A DNA stretch of 64,000 nucleotides, taken from contig CAVRCA010000004.1 in the NCBI GenBank assembly GCA_963719345.1, positions 496,001 through 560,000 on the forward strand, read 5' to 3'. This document shows positions 1 through 9,277 of this stretch, one piece after another. This DNA comes from CAVRCA01 sp963719345 (GTDB lineage: Bacteria; Pseudomonadota; Alphaproteobacteria; Acetobacterales; Acetobacteraceae). The notes beneath the pieces were generated by a model, which ran no database searches, was not told the DNA's origin, and saw only the letters and a list, made by a program, of their open reading frames with translations. Numbering within the stretch: the stretch's first letter is position 1; the number at the start of each line of letters is the position of its first letter. A program made the position numbers and the translations under genes.

Positions 1-845
1 GGCGCCGCCTGTCCGTGTCATGCGACAGAAAGCCAATCTCAGGCGCGATCCCGTCGACCACTGGGTCCTCACCTATTGCCGGCGTGGAGCAACTGCGATC
101 ACGACGGAGCAGGCAAGCCTCGAGGCACCGGCCGGGGTTCCCTTCCTATGGTCCTTGGGCGAGGAGTCCCTGAGCGATCGTACGGAGGTCGACCGGCTCC
201 AGATCTTCATGAGCCGCGACGCGTTTCGCGACATCGCGCCGCTGCTCGACACCGCGCGTGGCTCGGGTCCTGGACACCCCTCTCGGACGTCTCCTCGGCG
301 ACTATATGCTTGCCCTGGAGCGTCGGCTTCCGACGCTGGCGGCGGCCGACCTGCCCCGGCTGGCGCAAGCGGTCGGCGCAATCGTCGCGGCGTCCATCGC
401 GCCTTCGGTCGAGCGGTTCGGCGCTGCCGCGAGCCAGATCGACCTCGGCCGCCTGGAACGAGTGCGGCGGGCCATCCGCAAGGACCTGCGCTCGCCCACT
501 CTCGGGCCGCTCACGCTCTGCCGGACGGTCGGAATCTCCCGCTCCCATCTCTACAGGCTTTTCGAAGACACGGGCGGCGTGGCCCGCTACATCCAGCGGC
601 AACGGCTGCTTGAGGCTCATGCGATCCTGTGCAATGGCGCGACCAGCATGCCGGTCGCCGCGATTGCCGACGAGCTCTGCTTCGCCGATGCTTCGGGTTT
701 CACGCGCGCCTTCAAGCGAGAGTTCGGCTACAGCCCAAGAGATGTGCGCTCGGCCGGACCTGGCGAGCGAGCATCTGCGGGGATGCTACGAACGCGCGGC
801 ATGAATGAAGCAGCCGACTTCGGAGATCTCATCCGCGGCTTCTAA
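1..845 (+). pseudogene. AraC-family transcriptional regulator, 5' partial and frameshifted
   Basis: The reading frame is open to the left window edge; the first ATG is at 20. The N-terminal part, up to about 265, looks like an AraC effector-binding domain (ends FMSRDAFRDIAPLLDTARG). The protein then continues in the next frame as VLDTPLGRLLGDYMLALERR and runs into a C-terminal AraC helix-turn-helix pair (SHLYRLFEDTGGVARYIQ, then ADASGFTRAFKREFGYSPRD). Removing one G from the GGG near 268 restores a continuous protein, so I read this as one gene with a single extra base. The role is a DNA-binding activator of unknown target. It could be a true pseudogene or a sequence error. Confidence 0.8.
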
Positions 846-866
846 CCGACTGGCCTAAACGCGGGC

Positions 867-933
867 GATTGGGACACCGGGAACTATCCTGGGACCGTCG
901 GCTCATCTCCAGTATCGCGAGGAGCCATACACT
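867..933 (+). promoter_or_regulatory. Repeated promoter-like element, copy A (upstream of glutaminase)
   Basis: First of four copies. GATTGGGA lies at 867-874, GGGA at 891-894, GCTCA at 901-905 followed by TCTCC to 910, and a TACACT hexamer at 928-933. The distances between these blocks are the same in all four copies. With a 17-base spacer the hexamer would act as a -10 box and ATCTCC would sit in the -35 position. The two GGGA blocks, 20 bases apart, could be a direct-repeat activator site. Function is inferred from spacing and placement, about 85 bases before the glutaminase start. Confidence 0.5.
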
Positions 934-1017
934 GCAGGGACGCACTCAGGAAGGGCCCGAGCGGTGCTCGATTGTTCGCCGTCCGAGCGCGCCTGTCACT
1001 GGCTACGGGAGCAAGCG

Positions 1018-2023
1018 ATGCGGGCACCGGACATCGCCGATGTGCCAGCTGAGCCTCCGTATGTATCGACCGGCGAGTTGCCTCCGCCCGCGCTGGTAAC
1101 AAGGTCGGTCAACCGGGCCTATCGACGCTTCAGGACAAATGCCGCTGGGTCTAATTCGAATGTCTTCCCGGCACTTGCAAGAATGCCCGGTGACCTGTTT
1201 GGAGTTCTGCGTCGTCGGTAACGACGGGCACGTCTACATGGCCGGTGATGCGGAGCACGAGTTCCCGATCATGAGCGTATCGAAGCCGTTCGTGTTTGCA
1301 CTCGTCTGTCAGTCCCTGGGTGCTGAGGAGGTTCGCGACAAGCTTGGAGTGAATGGCACGGGGCTGCCGTTCGACGCGCTTTCGGCGATCGAACGGAACG
1401 AAGGCGGGCGGACGAACCCGATGGTGAACTCCGGCGCCATCGCGGCCACGAGCCTGGTGGCTGGTGCGACCCTTGCTGCCAAATGGCAGTTCATCCAGGA
1501 CGGCTTGTCGAACTTCGCCGGGCGCGCGCTCTCGCTGAACGACGAGGTCCATGCCTCCGCCTCCGAAGCAAACTTCCGGGACCGGAGTATCGCCCGCCTG
1601 CTGCAGAGCTATAGCCGGATCTATCTCGAGCCGTCCGAAGCCATCGGTCTCTTTGACAAGCAGTGTTCGTTGAATGTCTCGGCAAAGGATCTGGCCACTA
1701 TGGGCGCCACCCTGGCCGACGGTGGCGTGAACCCGCTGAACAAGCAGCGGGTGATCGATGCCGACGTTTGTCGCTACGTCTTGGCCGTGATGGCGACCGC
1801 GGGGCTCTACGAGACCTCCGGTGATTGGCTCTACGACATTGGGCTGCCGGGCAAGAGCGGGATCGGCGGCGGGATAGTCACCGTCTCTCCGGGCAAGGGG
1901 GGCCTCGGCACGTTCGCACCACCGCTCGACAAATCAGGCACCAGCGTGAAGGGGCGACTCGTCGCCAAATTCCTGTCCGAGCGGCTCGGAATGAACCTGT
2001 TCCTGTCGAAGCCGGACCTTTAA
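1018..2023 (+). pseudogene. glsA: Glutaminase, serine-dependent beta-lactamase-like family, frameshifted
   Basis: Glutaminase hydrolyses L-glutamine to glutamate and ammonia in the cytoplasm; some homologues support acid resistance through ammonia release. The N-terminal frame from ATG 1018 gives a typical start (NRAYRRFRTNAAGSNSNVFP, then GDLFGV). After about 1205 the protein continues one frame on as CVVGNDGHVYMAGDAEHEF. The SVSK nucleophile motif, the NPMVNSGAI motif and the GLPGKSGIGGGI motif follow. Skipping one base near 1208 restores a roughly 335-residue protein, close to family length. A 263-residue product starting inside the downstream frame would lack the N-terminal segment. Promoter-like copy A lies upstream. 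Confidence 0.85.
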
Positions 2024-2185
2024 GGATGCAGGCGGCTCGCGCGGATCGGAACTTGTCCGCTTCGCAACGCGCCGGCTCCGGCCATCGGTGCCTCGCGCCG
2101 GCGAAGCGCGGCCGGCATGGACCGATGCAGGATGTATGATAGACCAACGCCGCTGCGGCCTAACAAGATTGCAAGTGAGGAAGTG

Positions 2186-2674
2186 ATGGACAAGACACAA
2201 GGGTTCCGGCGCGTCGCATGCGCCATCGCGGTGCTGAGCCTCGCTGGGGCAGCAAGCTGCGCGCCGCAACAGGCAGCAGCACCCGCGTCGCCACCTGGGA
2301 TGCAGCAGGATGCCACCACCGGGACAATCACCTTTACCGGTGGCGCGGTCGCACTCGGCGTGGGATTCCAGTGGGGGAACGGTGTCCTGACCTACCATGG
2401 GCAGCAGTATCCGTTTCGCGTGCAAGGCCTGTCTGCCATCGACGTGGGCGCCGCCCGGGTCAGCGCGACCGGAACCGTCACCAATCTTCGGAACCTAGCC
2501 GATTTCAATGGCAACTACGTCTCAGCTTCTGCCGGCGCGACGTTGGCCGGCGGAGCCGGAGCCGCCGCCCTACGCAATCAGAACGGCGTCAACATCGTCG
2601 GCATATCGACCACTCAGGGCGTACGGCTCACGCTCGCTCCCAGCGGGGTCAATATCACGCTTACCAACCAGTAG
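2186..2674 (+). CDS. Putative secreted lipoprotein with glycine-rich beta domain
   Basis: A 162-residue protein. I chose ATG 2186 because GTGAGG stands just upstream and a signal peptide follows directly (ACAIAVLSLAGAASC, lipobox-like, Cys near residue 21). The mature part has a regular glycine/valine-rich pattern (GAVALGVGFQWGNGVLTYHG, QYPFRVQGLSAIDVG, NQNGVNIVGISTTQGVRLTL). I have seen this layout in small secreted proteobacterial proteins of unknown function, but I cannot name the family with confidence. It is likely anchored in the outer membrane facing the periplasm. A TATGAT sequence at 2135-2140 could be its -10 box. No role is claimed. Confidence 0.6.
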   Translation: MDKTQGFRRVACAIAVLSLAGAASCAPQQAAAPASPPGMQQDATTGTITFTGGAVALGVGFQWGNGVLTYHGQQYPFRVQGLSAIDVGAARVSATGTVTNLRNLADFNGNYVSASAGATLAGGAGAAALRNQNGVNIVGISTTQGVRLTLAPSGVNITLTNQ

Positions 2675-2754
2675 CGGCGAAACTCGCGCCGGCCCGCACG
2701 GGATTCGGTGCCGGCTGAACGCCACTGCAAGTCGGCTGCCCCGGAGATGACGCC

Positions 2755-4267
2755 TTGAACGTGACGGCCATGATTGTCGCGTGCCGACGCGTCCTGGGGC
2801 GCCTGGGCAGCGTGCGGCGGAGTGGCGGCCGCAGGACGCGCGGCCTGTTCCGGATGGTGGCCTATCTGCTGCCGGCTCTCATCCTCGGCGGCTGCGCGTC
2901 CCTCATCGTGACCGACGCCAAGCCGTTGCCCTCACCCAGAACTCGAGCCGCCGGGCAGCGAGCGCATATCCAACGCCGGCTATCGCCTCGACACGCTGGC
3001 TGCATCTCCGGCCACACCGGATCTGCTCGTTATCGTCGCCATGTCGGGCGGCGGCAAACGCTCGGCCTCGTTTTCCTACGGTGCGCTGAAAGGCATGCGC
3101 GAGCTCCCGGTGCAGACCCTCCACGGGCCGGTGTCGCTGTTGCACGAGCTGGACGTGATCGCGGGGGTATCGGGTGGCAGCTTCACGGCGGCGTATTACG
3201 GCCTCTACCGCGATGCGGCGTTCGGCCGCTACGAAACGGATTTCCTTTACCGGAACACGGAAAGCAACATTTTCCAGGTCTATCTGCTCCCGTGGAACTG
3301 GACATGGTTGATCGATCCCGCCGTGGGCACCAATGACTTCATGGAGCAGGTGTATGACCGTGAGATGTTCCACGGGGCGACATTCGCCGACCTGGAGGAG
3401 AGGGGACGGCCCCTGATCGCAATCGGCGCCACCGATATCGCCTACGGGTCTCCTTTTCTTTTTACGCAGGAATCGTTCGACCTGATCTGCTCCGACCTCG
3501 CGAAATTCCCCGTCGCTCGCGCCGTTGCCGCTTCGAACGGTTTTCCGGGACTGTTCTCACCCGTCACCCTGACCAACCACGCAGCCGAGTGTGCCGGACG
3601 CCGCCCGGGCTGGCTGCGGCGTGTCACCGAGACGCAGCGCAGCGATCCCCGTTCCCGGGTGGGGAACGAGGCGAGGGGTGCTGAACGATATCTGGACAGC
3701 GAGCGCACTCACTTCGTGCATCTGGTCGATGGCGGCGTGTCCGACAATCTCGCGTTGCGGGCGGGCGGAGCCACCATGCAGAACATGGCTCAATCGTCCG
3801 AGGGCATCACCGCCAACCGCCTGTCACATGTCCGCCGGATCCTCATGCTCAGCGTCGATGGCCAAGGGACGCAGGACACGACCGTGGCGCAGCGACGGCT
3901 GGTGGGAGGCATCTTCTCGATATTTCGTCTGGTGTCCGGCGCCCAGATCGATCGCTTCAACTTCGAGACGATATCGGTGGTCGATCAGCAGCTGCAGGAA
4001 TTCGTCGACGCCATCAAGCTGACCCGCTGCTCACACGGTCAGGTCATCGACGGCGCGCGCTGCGACGATGTAAGCGGGGCGCTTGTGCAGGTTTCTCTCG
4101 CCGCGCTGCCCGAAAGCCCGTACAAGCAACGGCTTCTGGCTATCCCGACCGGGCTGACCCTGAGACATGACGATGTGGATCTGCTGATCGACGCCGGCCG
4201 CTCCGCAGTCCTCAACTCCGCGCCGCTCCGTGACTTCCTGAACAGCTACATCAGCACGCGCCGATAA
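2755..4267 (+). pseudogene. Patatin-like phospholipase lipoprotein, frameshifted
   Basis: The 5' frame encodes a lipoprotein signal (MVAYLLPALILGGCASL; the start could be 2755, 2770 or 2854). After about 2930 the protein continues one frame on (LEPPGSERISNAGYRLDTL) into a patatin lipase domain: MSGGGKRSASFSYGAL oxyanion region, GVSGGSF nucleophile elbow (GxSxG), and DGGVSDN with the catalytic Asp. The downstream frame has a stop at 2909, so the signal peptide and the lipase cannot be read as one frame here. The intact protein would be a membrane-anchored acyl hydrolase of about 500 residues. A second, cytosolic-looking patatin lies at 6008. Confidence 0.8.
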
Positions 4268-4268
4268 C

Positions 4269-4285
4269 GCCCAAGCGGCTTGGGC
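4269..4285. terminator. Hairpin between convergent genes
   Basis: GCCCAAG, loop CGG, CTTGGGC form a perfect 7-bp stem one base after the patatin stop and just beyond the end of the convergent lipoprotein gene. There is no U-tract, so it may be a weak bidirectional terminator or 3'-end stabiliser. Confidence 0.5.
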
Positions 4286-4301
4286 ATGGACGGGTTTCGC
4301 C

Positions 4302-4775
4302 TCAACCCACGTGATCGAGCACGAGGTGATATGTGCAGGATGGTTGCCGGCGCCAGAAGCGGCCGACAAAGCGACCGCCGTCGAAGTCGCCATGAATGAA
4401 GTTGTGGCCCGCCTGCATCTGCAGATGCATGTCGGGCTGGATCCTTCCCCTGAACGCGAGATACCTGACCCTGTCGCCCGAGACGACGAAGCGGCGTATG
4501 TTGAACAGCGTAGTGCATCCGCCACCGGGATTGTTGACGGCTCGCGCGACGCCCTCATAAGTGCCACTCGGGGGCAGCCCGACGGGCTCGGCCGTGGCGG
4601 AGCGCGCAGGAGGCGGCGGCAGGCTCGGCAGCGAACCAAGCGGCTGCACGGCGAGAGTGCCGGGGGTCCGTCCGTCGGTCGTGTAGGTGCAGCCAGCGCC
4701 GGCAAGCCCAACCGCTACCAGGACCAGCAGAGACCAAGGGGATGACCACGGCGCCAAGTGGCTCTTTTCCGCCAT
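4302..4775 (-). CDS. Hypothetical lipoprotein
   Basis: The product is 157 residues from ATG 4775. That start gives a clean lipoprotein signal (WSLLVLVAVGLAGAGC, lipobox LAGAGC). A proline-rich linker follows (GSLPSLPPPPARS), then a compact domain with GTYEGVARAVNNPGGGC and VRYLAFRGRIQPDMHLQMQ. The last part resembles small proteins with a beta-barrel 'rimmed by QxG' layout, but I do not recognise a named family. It probably sits in the outer membrane or periplasm. It converges with the patatin gene, with a hairpin between them. Confidence 0.6.
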   Translation of the reverse strand: MAEKSHLAPWSSPWSLLVLVAVGLAGAGCTYTTDGRTPGTLAVQPLGSLPSLPPPPARSATAEPVGLPPSGTYEGVARAVNNPGGGCTTLFNIRRFVVSGDRVRYLAFRGRIQPDMHLQMQAGHNFIHGDFDGGRFVGRFWRRQPSCTYHLVLDHVG

Positions 4776-4916
4776 GCTCGACTGTCCTCGCTTTCGGGGC
4801 GAACGGTTGGCGATGGGCATCGCTGGTGTCGCTTTGTACTCGGCGGCGTTGCTGCAGGGCGTCAAACAAGCAGACGCGCTCCGCCGGGACAATATGTGTC
4901 GACAGCCGCGATCATC

Positions 4917-4983
4917 GATTGGGACATTGAGCAGGGTCTCGGGATTCCGGGCTCATCTCCAGCCCAGCGCCTGCGGCTACGAT
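4917..4983 (+). promoter_or_regulatory. Repeated promoter-like element, copy B (upstream of Rap1a-like gene)
   Basis: GATTGGGA at 4917-4924, GGGA at 4941-4944, GCTCA at 4951-4955 then TCTCC, and TACGAT at 4978-4983, all with the same spacing as copy A. It lies in the 418-base gap between the divergent lipoprotein gene at 4775 and the + strand gene at 5194. I see no other gene in that gap. Confidence 0.5.
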
Positions 4984-5193
4984 AATTGCGCTCAGCAAGG
5001 CCGCTGGACCGCGAGAAATTGTGCAACTGGTCGGACGGAAAATCGAGGAGGTCGTCTCAGCGGTCTCCAGGCGCGGATTGCGGCCTGAGAGGCTGCGTTG
5101 GCGTGAAGTCGGCGTGTGATGCGGCGCCTCTCGCAAGCACGGTGCAGGTTTGCTACCGTTCTCTTATCGGCAATCTCGGGAGAGCATGACGGC

Positions 5194-5586
5194 ATGACGA
5201 TCAAGCGATGCGCCGCCGCGACGGCGTTGCTCCTTCTCGCCGCGCCCGCAGCGGGGCGCGCGGTGACCGAGGCGAACTTCAATGTCAGGACAAGTGGCGA
5301 CTTGGTCGAACTGTGCGATCCGGGTCCGAACAGTCCTCTCGCGACCGCGGCGATCAACTTCTGCCAGGGCTTCGCACAAGGCGCGGTCTCGATCGAAATG
5401 GAGCATGAGGCGGCGTCCCGCAACACGAAGCTGTTCTGCCTCCCAACTCCTCCGCCGACGCGCAACGAAGGGGTGAGCGAGTTCGTCAAGTGGGCGCGTG
5501 TCTCGCCGGATCGCATGAATATCCGGCCTGTGGACGCTCTGATCCAATTCCTCGAGGATCGCTTCCCGTGTGCAAAAAGCCGTTGA
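5194..5586 (+). CDS. Rap1a/Tai-like small secreted protein
   Basis: The product is 130 residues. ATG 5194 opens a signal peptide (CAAATALLLLAAPAAGRA) and is preferred over upstream in-frame starts, which would add a basic extension before it. The mature domain has the pattern NVRTSGDLVELCDP, FCQGFAQGAVSIEME, LFCLPTPP and DALIQFLEDRFPC, with four cysteines. This matches the Rap1a/Tai immunity-protein fold family, named for a type VI secretion immunity protein. No T6SS effector is nearby, so an immunity role is not supported and a general periplasmic role is just as possible. It precedes a glycine-zipper lipoprotein by 20 bases, probably as one transcript from copy B. Confidence 0.7.
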   Translation: MTIKRCAAATALLLLAAPAAGRAVTEANFNVRTSGDLVELCDPGPNSPLATAAINFCQGFAQGAVSIEMEHEAASRNTKLFCLPTPPPTRNEGVSEFVKWARVSPDRMNIRPVDALIQFLEDRFPCAKSR

Positions 5587-5606
5587 TCGATCAAAAGGGA
5601 CTTCAG

Positions 5607-5891
5607 ATGCGGACATTGCTGCTGCTGGCTGTCCTGACCCTTCCGGCGGCGGGATGTGCCGACCTCAATCCAACTCAGCAGCGTGCGCTTACCGGGACCG
5701 TCGGCGGTGCCGGCATCGGCGCGGTCGCGGGCGCGATCGGCGGGAATGCCGGGCTCGGGGCCGCCGTGGGCGCCGGCGCCGGGTTGCTCGGCGGCCTTGT
5801 CTTCGACCAGCACAGGCGGGCAGAAGACAGGGCGTTCCAGCAGGGCTACAACGCGGCGCGGCACGGGGCACCACCGCCGCCCCCGAGCTAA
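5607..5891 (+). CDS. Glycine-zipper lipoprotein
   Basis: The product is 94 residues. The signal peptide is MRTLLLLAVLTLPAAGC with a lipobox ending at Cys 17. Residues about 30-70 are a glycine-zipper hairpin (GTVGGAGIGAVAGAIGG, then AAVGAGAGLLGGLVFD). Such proteins insert in, or lie against, the outer membrane. The tail is short and basic and ends in a proline run. The start ATG 5607 has a weak upstream AAGGGA. It lies 20 bases after the Rap1a-like gene, so the two are probably cotranscribed. No enzymatic role is expected. Confidence 0.75.
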   Translation: MRTLLLLAVLTLPAAGCADLNPTQQRALTGTVGGAGIGAVAGAIGGNAGLGAAVGAGAGLLGGLVFDQHRRAEDRAFQQGYNAARHGAPPPPPS

Positions 5892-6007
5892 TGATCGCGC
5901 TCACCAGGCACCCTCGGCCGGTGTCGCGCGACGCACGACATCGCACAGGAAGTTCCGAATGAGCATCGCCTTCACATCTGGCCCCCGACCGACCGGACAG
6001 CAGGCGG

Positions 6008-7033
6008 ATGCCTGACGCCCGAGCGCCCCTGCTTGTCGATCTCGCGCTGCAGGGCGGCGGATCGCACGGCGCCTATACCTGGGGCGTGCTCGATCGGCTG
6101 CTGCAAGAACCATGGCTGCGCTTCGACGGCATCTCGGGCACGTCGGCCGGCGCCATGAACGCGGCCGTCATGGCGTCGGGCTACGCTATCGGCGGCCCCG
6201 AGCGCGCCCGGTCCGCACTGGATGGCTTCTGGCGCAGCGTCTCCGACGCCGCCCGGTTCAGCCCGTTCCAGCGCGGTCCGATCGACGTCCTGCTCGGTCG
6301 CTGGTCGCTCGACCATTCGCCGCTGTTCGTCGCGATGGACTTGATGGCCCGGCTGGTCTCGCCCTACGACGTTGCCGCGTTGGGGGGCAACCCGCTGGAG
6401 GCCATTCTCGCCGACCACATCGACTTCGCAGCGCTCGCGACCGGGCCGATCAAGGTCTTCGTGACGGCGACCACCGTGCGCACCGGGCGCGGCCGGGTAT
6501 TCCGCAAGGCGGACATCACGCCGCCCGTGCTGCTGGCCTCCGCCTGCTTGCCCTCGCTTTTCCAAGCGGTCGAGATCGATGGCGAGGCATACTGGGACGG
6601 CGGCTACGCCGGCAACCCGACCATGACGCCATTGGTGCGCGAATGCACGTCGCGCGACACGATCCTGGTGCCGCTGAACCCGGTCGAGCGACCCGGCACA
6701 CCGCGCTCGGCGCGTGAAATCCTGAACCGGCTCAACGAGGTTTCCTTCAATGCGGTGCTGCTGAAGGAGCTCAAGATGATCGCGCTGCTGCGGCAGGTCG
6801 CCGACCCTGGCCGCGGCGAAGGCGCACAGTGGGCGAACATGCTGATCCACATGGTCAGAAATCCGATCATGTCGGAACTTGGCTATTCGTCGAAGCTCAA
6901 TGCCGAGTGGGCGTTCCTGACCATGCTGCGCGATGAAGGCCGCCGCGCTGCCGCCACTTTCCTGGAAGACCACGGCGCCGATCTCGGCCACCGCTCGTCG
7001 CTCGATATCGAGCGCCTGCTGGATGGCACTTAG
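6008..7033 (+). CDS. Patatin-like phospholipase
   Basis: An intact 341-residue protein. The N-terminus carries the patatin oxyanion loop (LALQGGGSHGAYTWGVLDRL), the nucleophile elbow GISGTSAGAM (GxSxG) near residue 43, and the Asp motif DGGYAGNP near residue 198. These make the Ser-Asp dyad of bacterial patatin acyl hydrolases, which release fatty acids from membrane lipids. No signal peptide is visible, so it is cytosolic or delivered by another route. It lies between a small lipoprotein gene and a membrane glycerophosphodiesterase gene, a phospholipid-turnover setting. Substrate is unknown. Confidence 0.85.
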   Translation: MPDARAPLLVDLALQGGGSHGAYTWGVLDRLLQEPWLRFDGISGTSAGAMNAAVMASGYAIGGPERARSALDGFWRSVSDAARFSPFQRGPIDVLLGRWSLDHSPLFVAMDLMARLVSPYDVAALGGNPLEAILADHIDFAALATGPIKVFVTATTVRTGRGRVFRKADITPPVLLASACLPSLFQAVEIDGEAYWDGGYAGNPTMTPLVRECTSRDTILVPLNPVERPGTPRSAREILNRLNEVSFNAVLLKELKMIALLRQVADPGRGEGAQWANMLIHMVRNPIMSELGYSSKLNAEWAFLTMLRDEGRRAAATFLEDHGADLGHRSSLDIERLLDGT

Positions 7034-7144
7034 CGCGGTAGGTCGGTCGGGCAGCACGCCGGCGCGCGTGCCGATAGGAACTGCCTGTCGGGCGCTCCTG
7101 GGCGCGCCCGCAGCAACCCCGTTCGCGGCCGTGGGACAGTATGC

Positions 7145-9019
7145 GTGCCCTTCCTGACCGTCCTCCGCCGCGCGTTCTGGCGGCTCGTCGTTTTCGAGGC
7201 GGCGATGGACATTGCCACGCTGGTTGTGCTCGACCCGCTCCGCGTGCTGCTGCTGGAGCGGACGGTGGCGCTGGGTGACGATCCCTTCGTGGGCAATACC
7301 GCGCTGATCTCGTTCGCCACTTCACTGCCCGGCGTGTTGGCCATGACAGTCGCGGCGATCGGTTCGATCCTTGTCGGCGTCCTCGCCTTCGGCGGCGTGA
7401 GCATCATCCTGTGGGATGCGCGCCGAGGGGTCGTGTCGGCCCATCTCGCCGTGTGGAGAATGCTGATCAGTCGTCTCCCGGCTTTGCTGGCAATCAGCGT
7501 GTGCGCCTTCGGGGCGGTGCTCCTGCTGGCTGTCCCGGTATTGGCCGCCGGCTTGGCCGCACGGCACTGGTGGCTATCCGACGGCGATTTCTACTTTTAT
7601 CTGTCGACGCGCCCGCCGCAATTCGTGTGGGCCGCCGCAAGTGTCGGGGTTGTCGCGGCCGCCGTCCTCCTTGCTGGGTTCTACATCCTGCTCCGTACCA
7701 GCTTCGTGGTCCCGATCTGCCTGTTTCGGTCGGTCGGTGCGAGGCAGGCGCTACGCCTGTCGGCGTGGGCGACCAAGAGGCGGGGCCGCGTGCTGACGTG
7801 GAAACTGCTCTGGACGGCCGTTTGCGTGGCCGCTCTCTGGGGGATCACGCTCGTGATGCTCTCCAGTCTACTCCACTGGCTCGGTGGACGCACGGTGTCG
7901 GATGCTGCTCTGCATTGGGCGGGCATCGCTTTCGGCCTCGGTGCGAGCCTGACTCTGGCGGCCCTCGGTGCGATCTCGCGCGCGGCAATCGTGCTTGTCC
8001 TGCTTGCCGACCGCGCCGCTGACGAGGTGCTGCCGTCCCGCCCGAATCCAGGTCCGGCCGTAGCGCGGTTCGCCAGGCTGCGAGTGGCCGCCGCGGTCGT
8101 ACTCGGCTTGGCCATGCCGGCGGTTGCGGTCACCGAGGCTGCAACGGCCGCCGACGCGTCGTGGACCGGGCGCGGGATCGCCATCACCGCCCATCGCGCC
8201 GGCTCCGCCCATGCGCCCGAGAACACGATGGCGGCGCTGGAGAACGCGATCGCGGCGGGTGCCGACGTCGTGGAGATCGATGTGCAGGAAACGGCGGATG
8301 GCGAGATTGTCTTGCTGCACGATACCGACCTGCGGCGGGTGGCCGGGATTGCGCGCTCGGTCTGGCAGATGCGGCTGAACGAGCTGCAGCAGCTCGACGT
8401 CGGTTCCTGGTTTGCGCCGAGCTTCCGGGGCGAGCGTATCCCGACGTTACGCGCCTTCGCGGCGGCCTCCCGCGGGCGGGTGAGGCTCAACGTGGAGCTC
8501 AAGGACAACGGACACGGCGAGGATCTCGCGACCCGCGTCGTCGCTGCCTTGCGCGAGACCGCAGTGGCCGGCGACGCGGCGGTCTCCTCGCTTGATCTCG
8601 CCTTGTTGCGCCAGGTCAGGCGCATGGCGCCTGAAATCAAGGTAGGGCTGATCGTGGCGACCGGCCTCGGCGATCTGCGCCGCCTCGACGTCGATTTCGT
8701 CGCACTCGCCCGGCGGCTGGCGACGCCCGGAGTTATCAGCCAACTCGCAGCGAGCGGGCGGCAGGTCCACGTCTGGACCCTGGACAGCGAGGCGGACATC
8801 GCCCGCGCGATGCTCGACGGTGTCGACAACGTCATCACGGGCGATCCGCTCATCGCGACGCGCGTGCGTGAGCGGGTGGCCGGTCTGAGCGAGCCGGAAA
8901 GGATCTTGCTGCGCGCCCGCTATTCCCTTGACGCGAGCTGGTTTCGGGCGATCGGGCGAACCGGACGGACGAGCGGCAAAGATGAGGCGATAACCGGATC
9001 TGCCGATGCCGGAGACTAG
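7145..9019 (+). CDS. Membrane-anchored glycerophosphodiester phosphodiesterase
   Basis: A 624-residue protein. About 330 N-terminal residues hold some eight hydrophobic segments of the type fused to GDPD enzymes. After a basic loop and one more segment comes a GDPD TIM-barrel: ITAHRAGSAHAPENTMAAL (catalytic His, Glu), DVVEIDVQETADGEIVLLHD (metal-binding Glu/Asp, His), NVELKDNG and VHVWTLDSEADIARAM. It would cleave glycerophosphodiesters to an alcohol and glycerol-3-phosphate, probably outside the inner membrane. The start is GTG 7145; an internal ATG at 7205 is possible. It lies 111 bases after the patatin gene, so deacylated lipids from the lipase could be its substrate (inference). Confidence 0.85.
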   Translation: MPFLTVLRRAFWRLVVFEAAMDIATLVVLDPLRVLLLERTVALGDDPFVGNTALISFATSLPGVLAMTVAAIGSILVGVLAFGGVSIILWDARRGVVSAHLAVWRMLISRLPALLAISVCAFGAVLLLAVPVLAAGLAARHWWLSDGDFYFYLSTRPPQFVWAAASVGVVAAAVLLAGFYILLRTSFVVPICLFRSVGARQALRLSAWATKRRGRVLTWKLLWTAVCVAALWGITLVMLSSLLHWLGGRTVSDAALHWAGIAFGLGASLTLAALGAISRAAIVLVLLADRAADEVLPSRPNPGPAVARFARLRVAAAVVLGLAMPAVAVTEAATAADASWTGRGIAITAHRAGSAHAPENTMAALENAIAAGADVVEIDVQETADGEIVLLHDTDLRRVAGIARSVWQMRLNELQQLDVGSWFAPSFRGERIPTLRAFAAASRGRVRLNVELKDNGHGEDLATRVVAALRETAVAGDAAVSSLDLALLRQVRRMAPEIKVGLIVATGLGDLRRLDVDFVALARRLATPGVISQLAASGRQVHVWTLDSEADIARAMLDGVDNVITGDPLIATRVRERVAGLSEPERILLRARYSLDASWFRAIGRTGRTSGKDEAITGSADAGD

Positions 9020-9119
9020 GTTGCTGTTTGTGCGGCAGATTTGCGCGATACCGGCCTGCCGTGAACCGGCAGAAATGATCTCGCGGACAATCCCGTCCAT
9101 GGTAAGCAAGTGCCGCCGA

Positions 9120-9186
9120 GATTGGGATTCCAGACCTTGTTCCGGGACCCTGGGCCCATCTCCGGCACTCCGGCAATCGCTAACCT
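9120..9186 (+). promoter_or_regulatory. Repeated promoter-like element, copy C (upstream of RND efflux operon)
   Basis: GATTGGGA at 9120-9127, GGGA at 9144-9147, GCCCA at 9154-9158 then TCTCC, and TAACCT at 9181-9186, in the same register as copies A and B. It lies in the 258-base gap before the efflux adaptor gene, which holds no other feature I can support. It may drive the adaptor, RND and antiporter genes. Confidence 0.5.
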
Positions 9187-9277
9187 GGAGCACTCGCAGA
9201 GATCGGGAAAGCAGCTACGGGCCGTGCCGCGGACCGCGATTGACTGACCGACGCCCCAGCGTGAAGGATCTCCCCCG

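Noticed and set aside
867..933. Heat-shock sigma-32 promoter reading of the repeated element
   Set aside because: CCCAT-like bases fit in copy C, but no CTTG box stands at a constant distance in the other copies.
5194..5586. Type VI secretion immunity role for the Rap1a-like protein
   Set aside because: No effector or T6SS gene is nearby; only the fold resemblance supports it.
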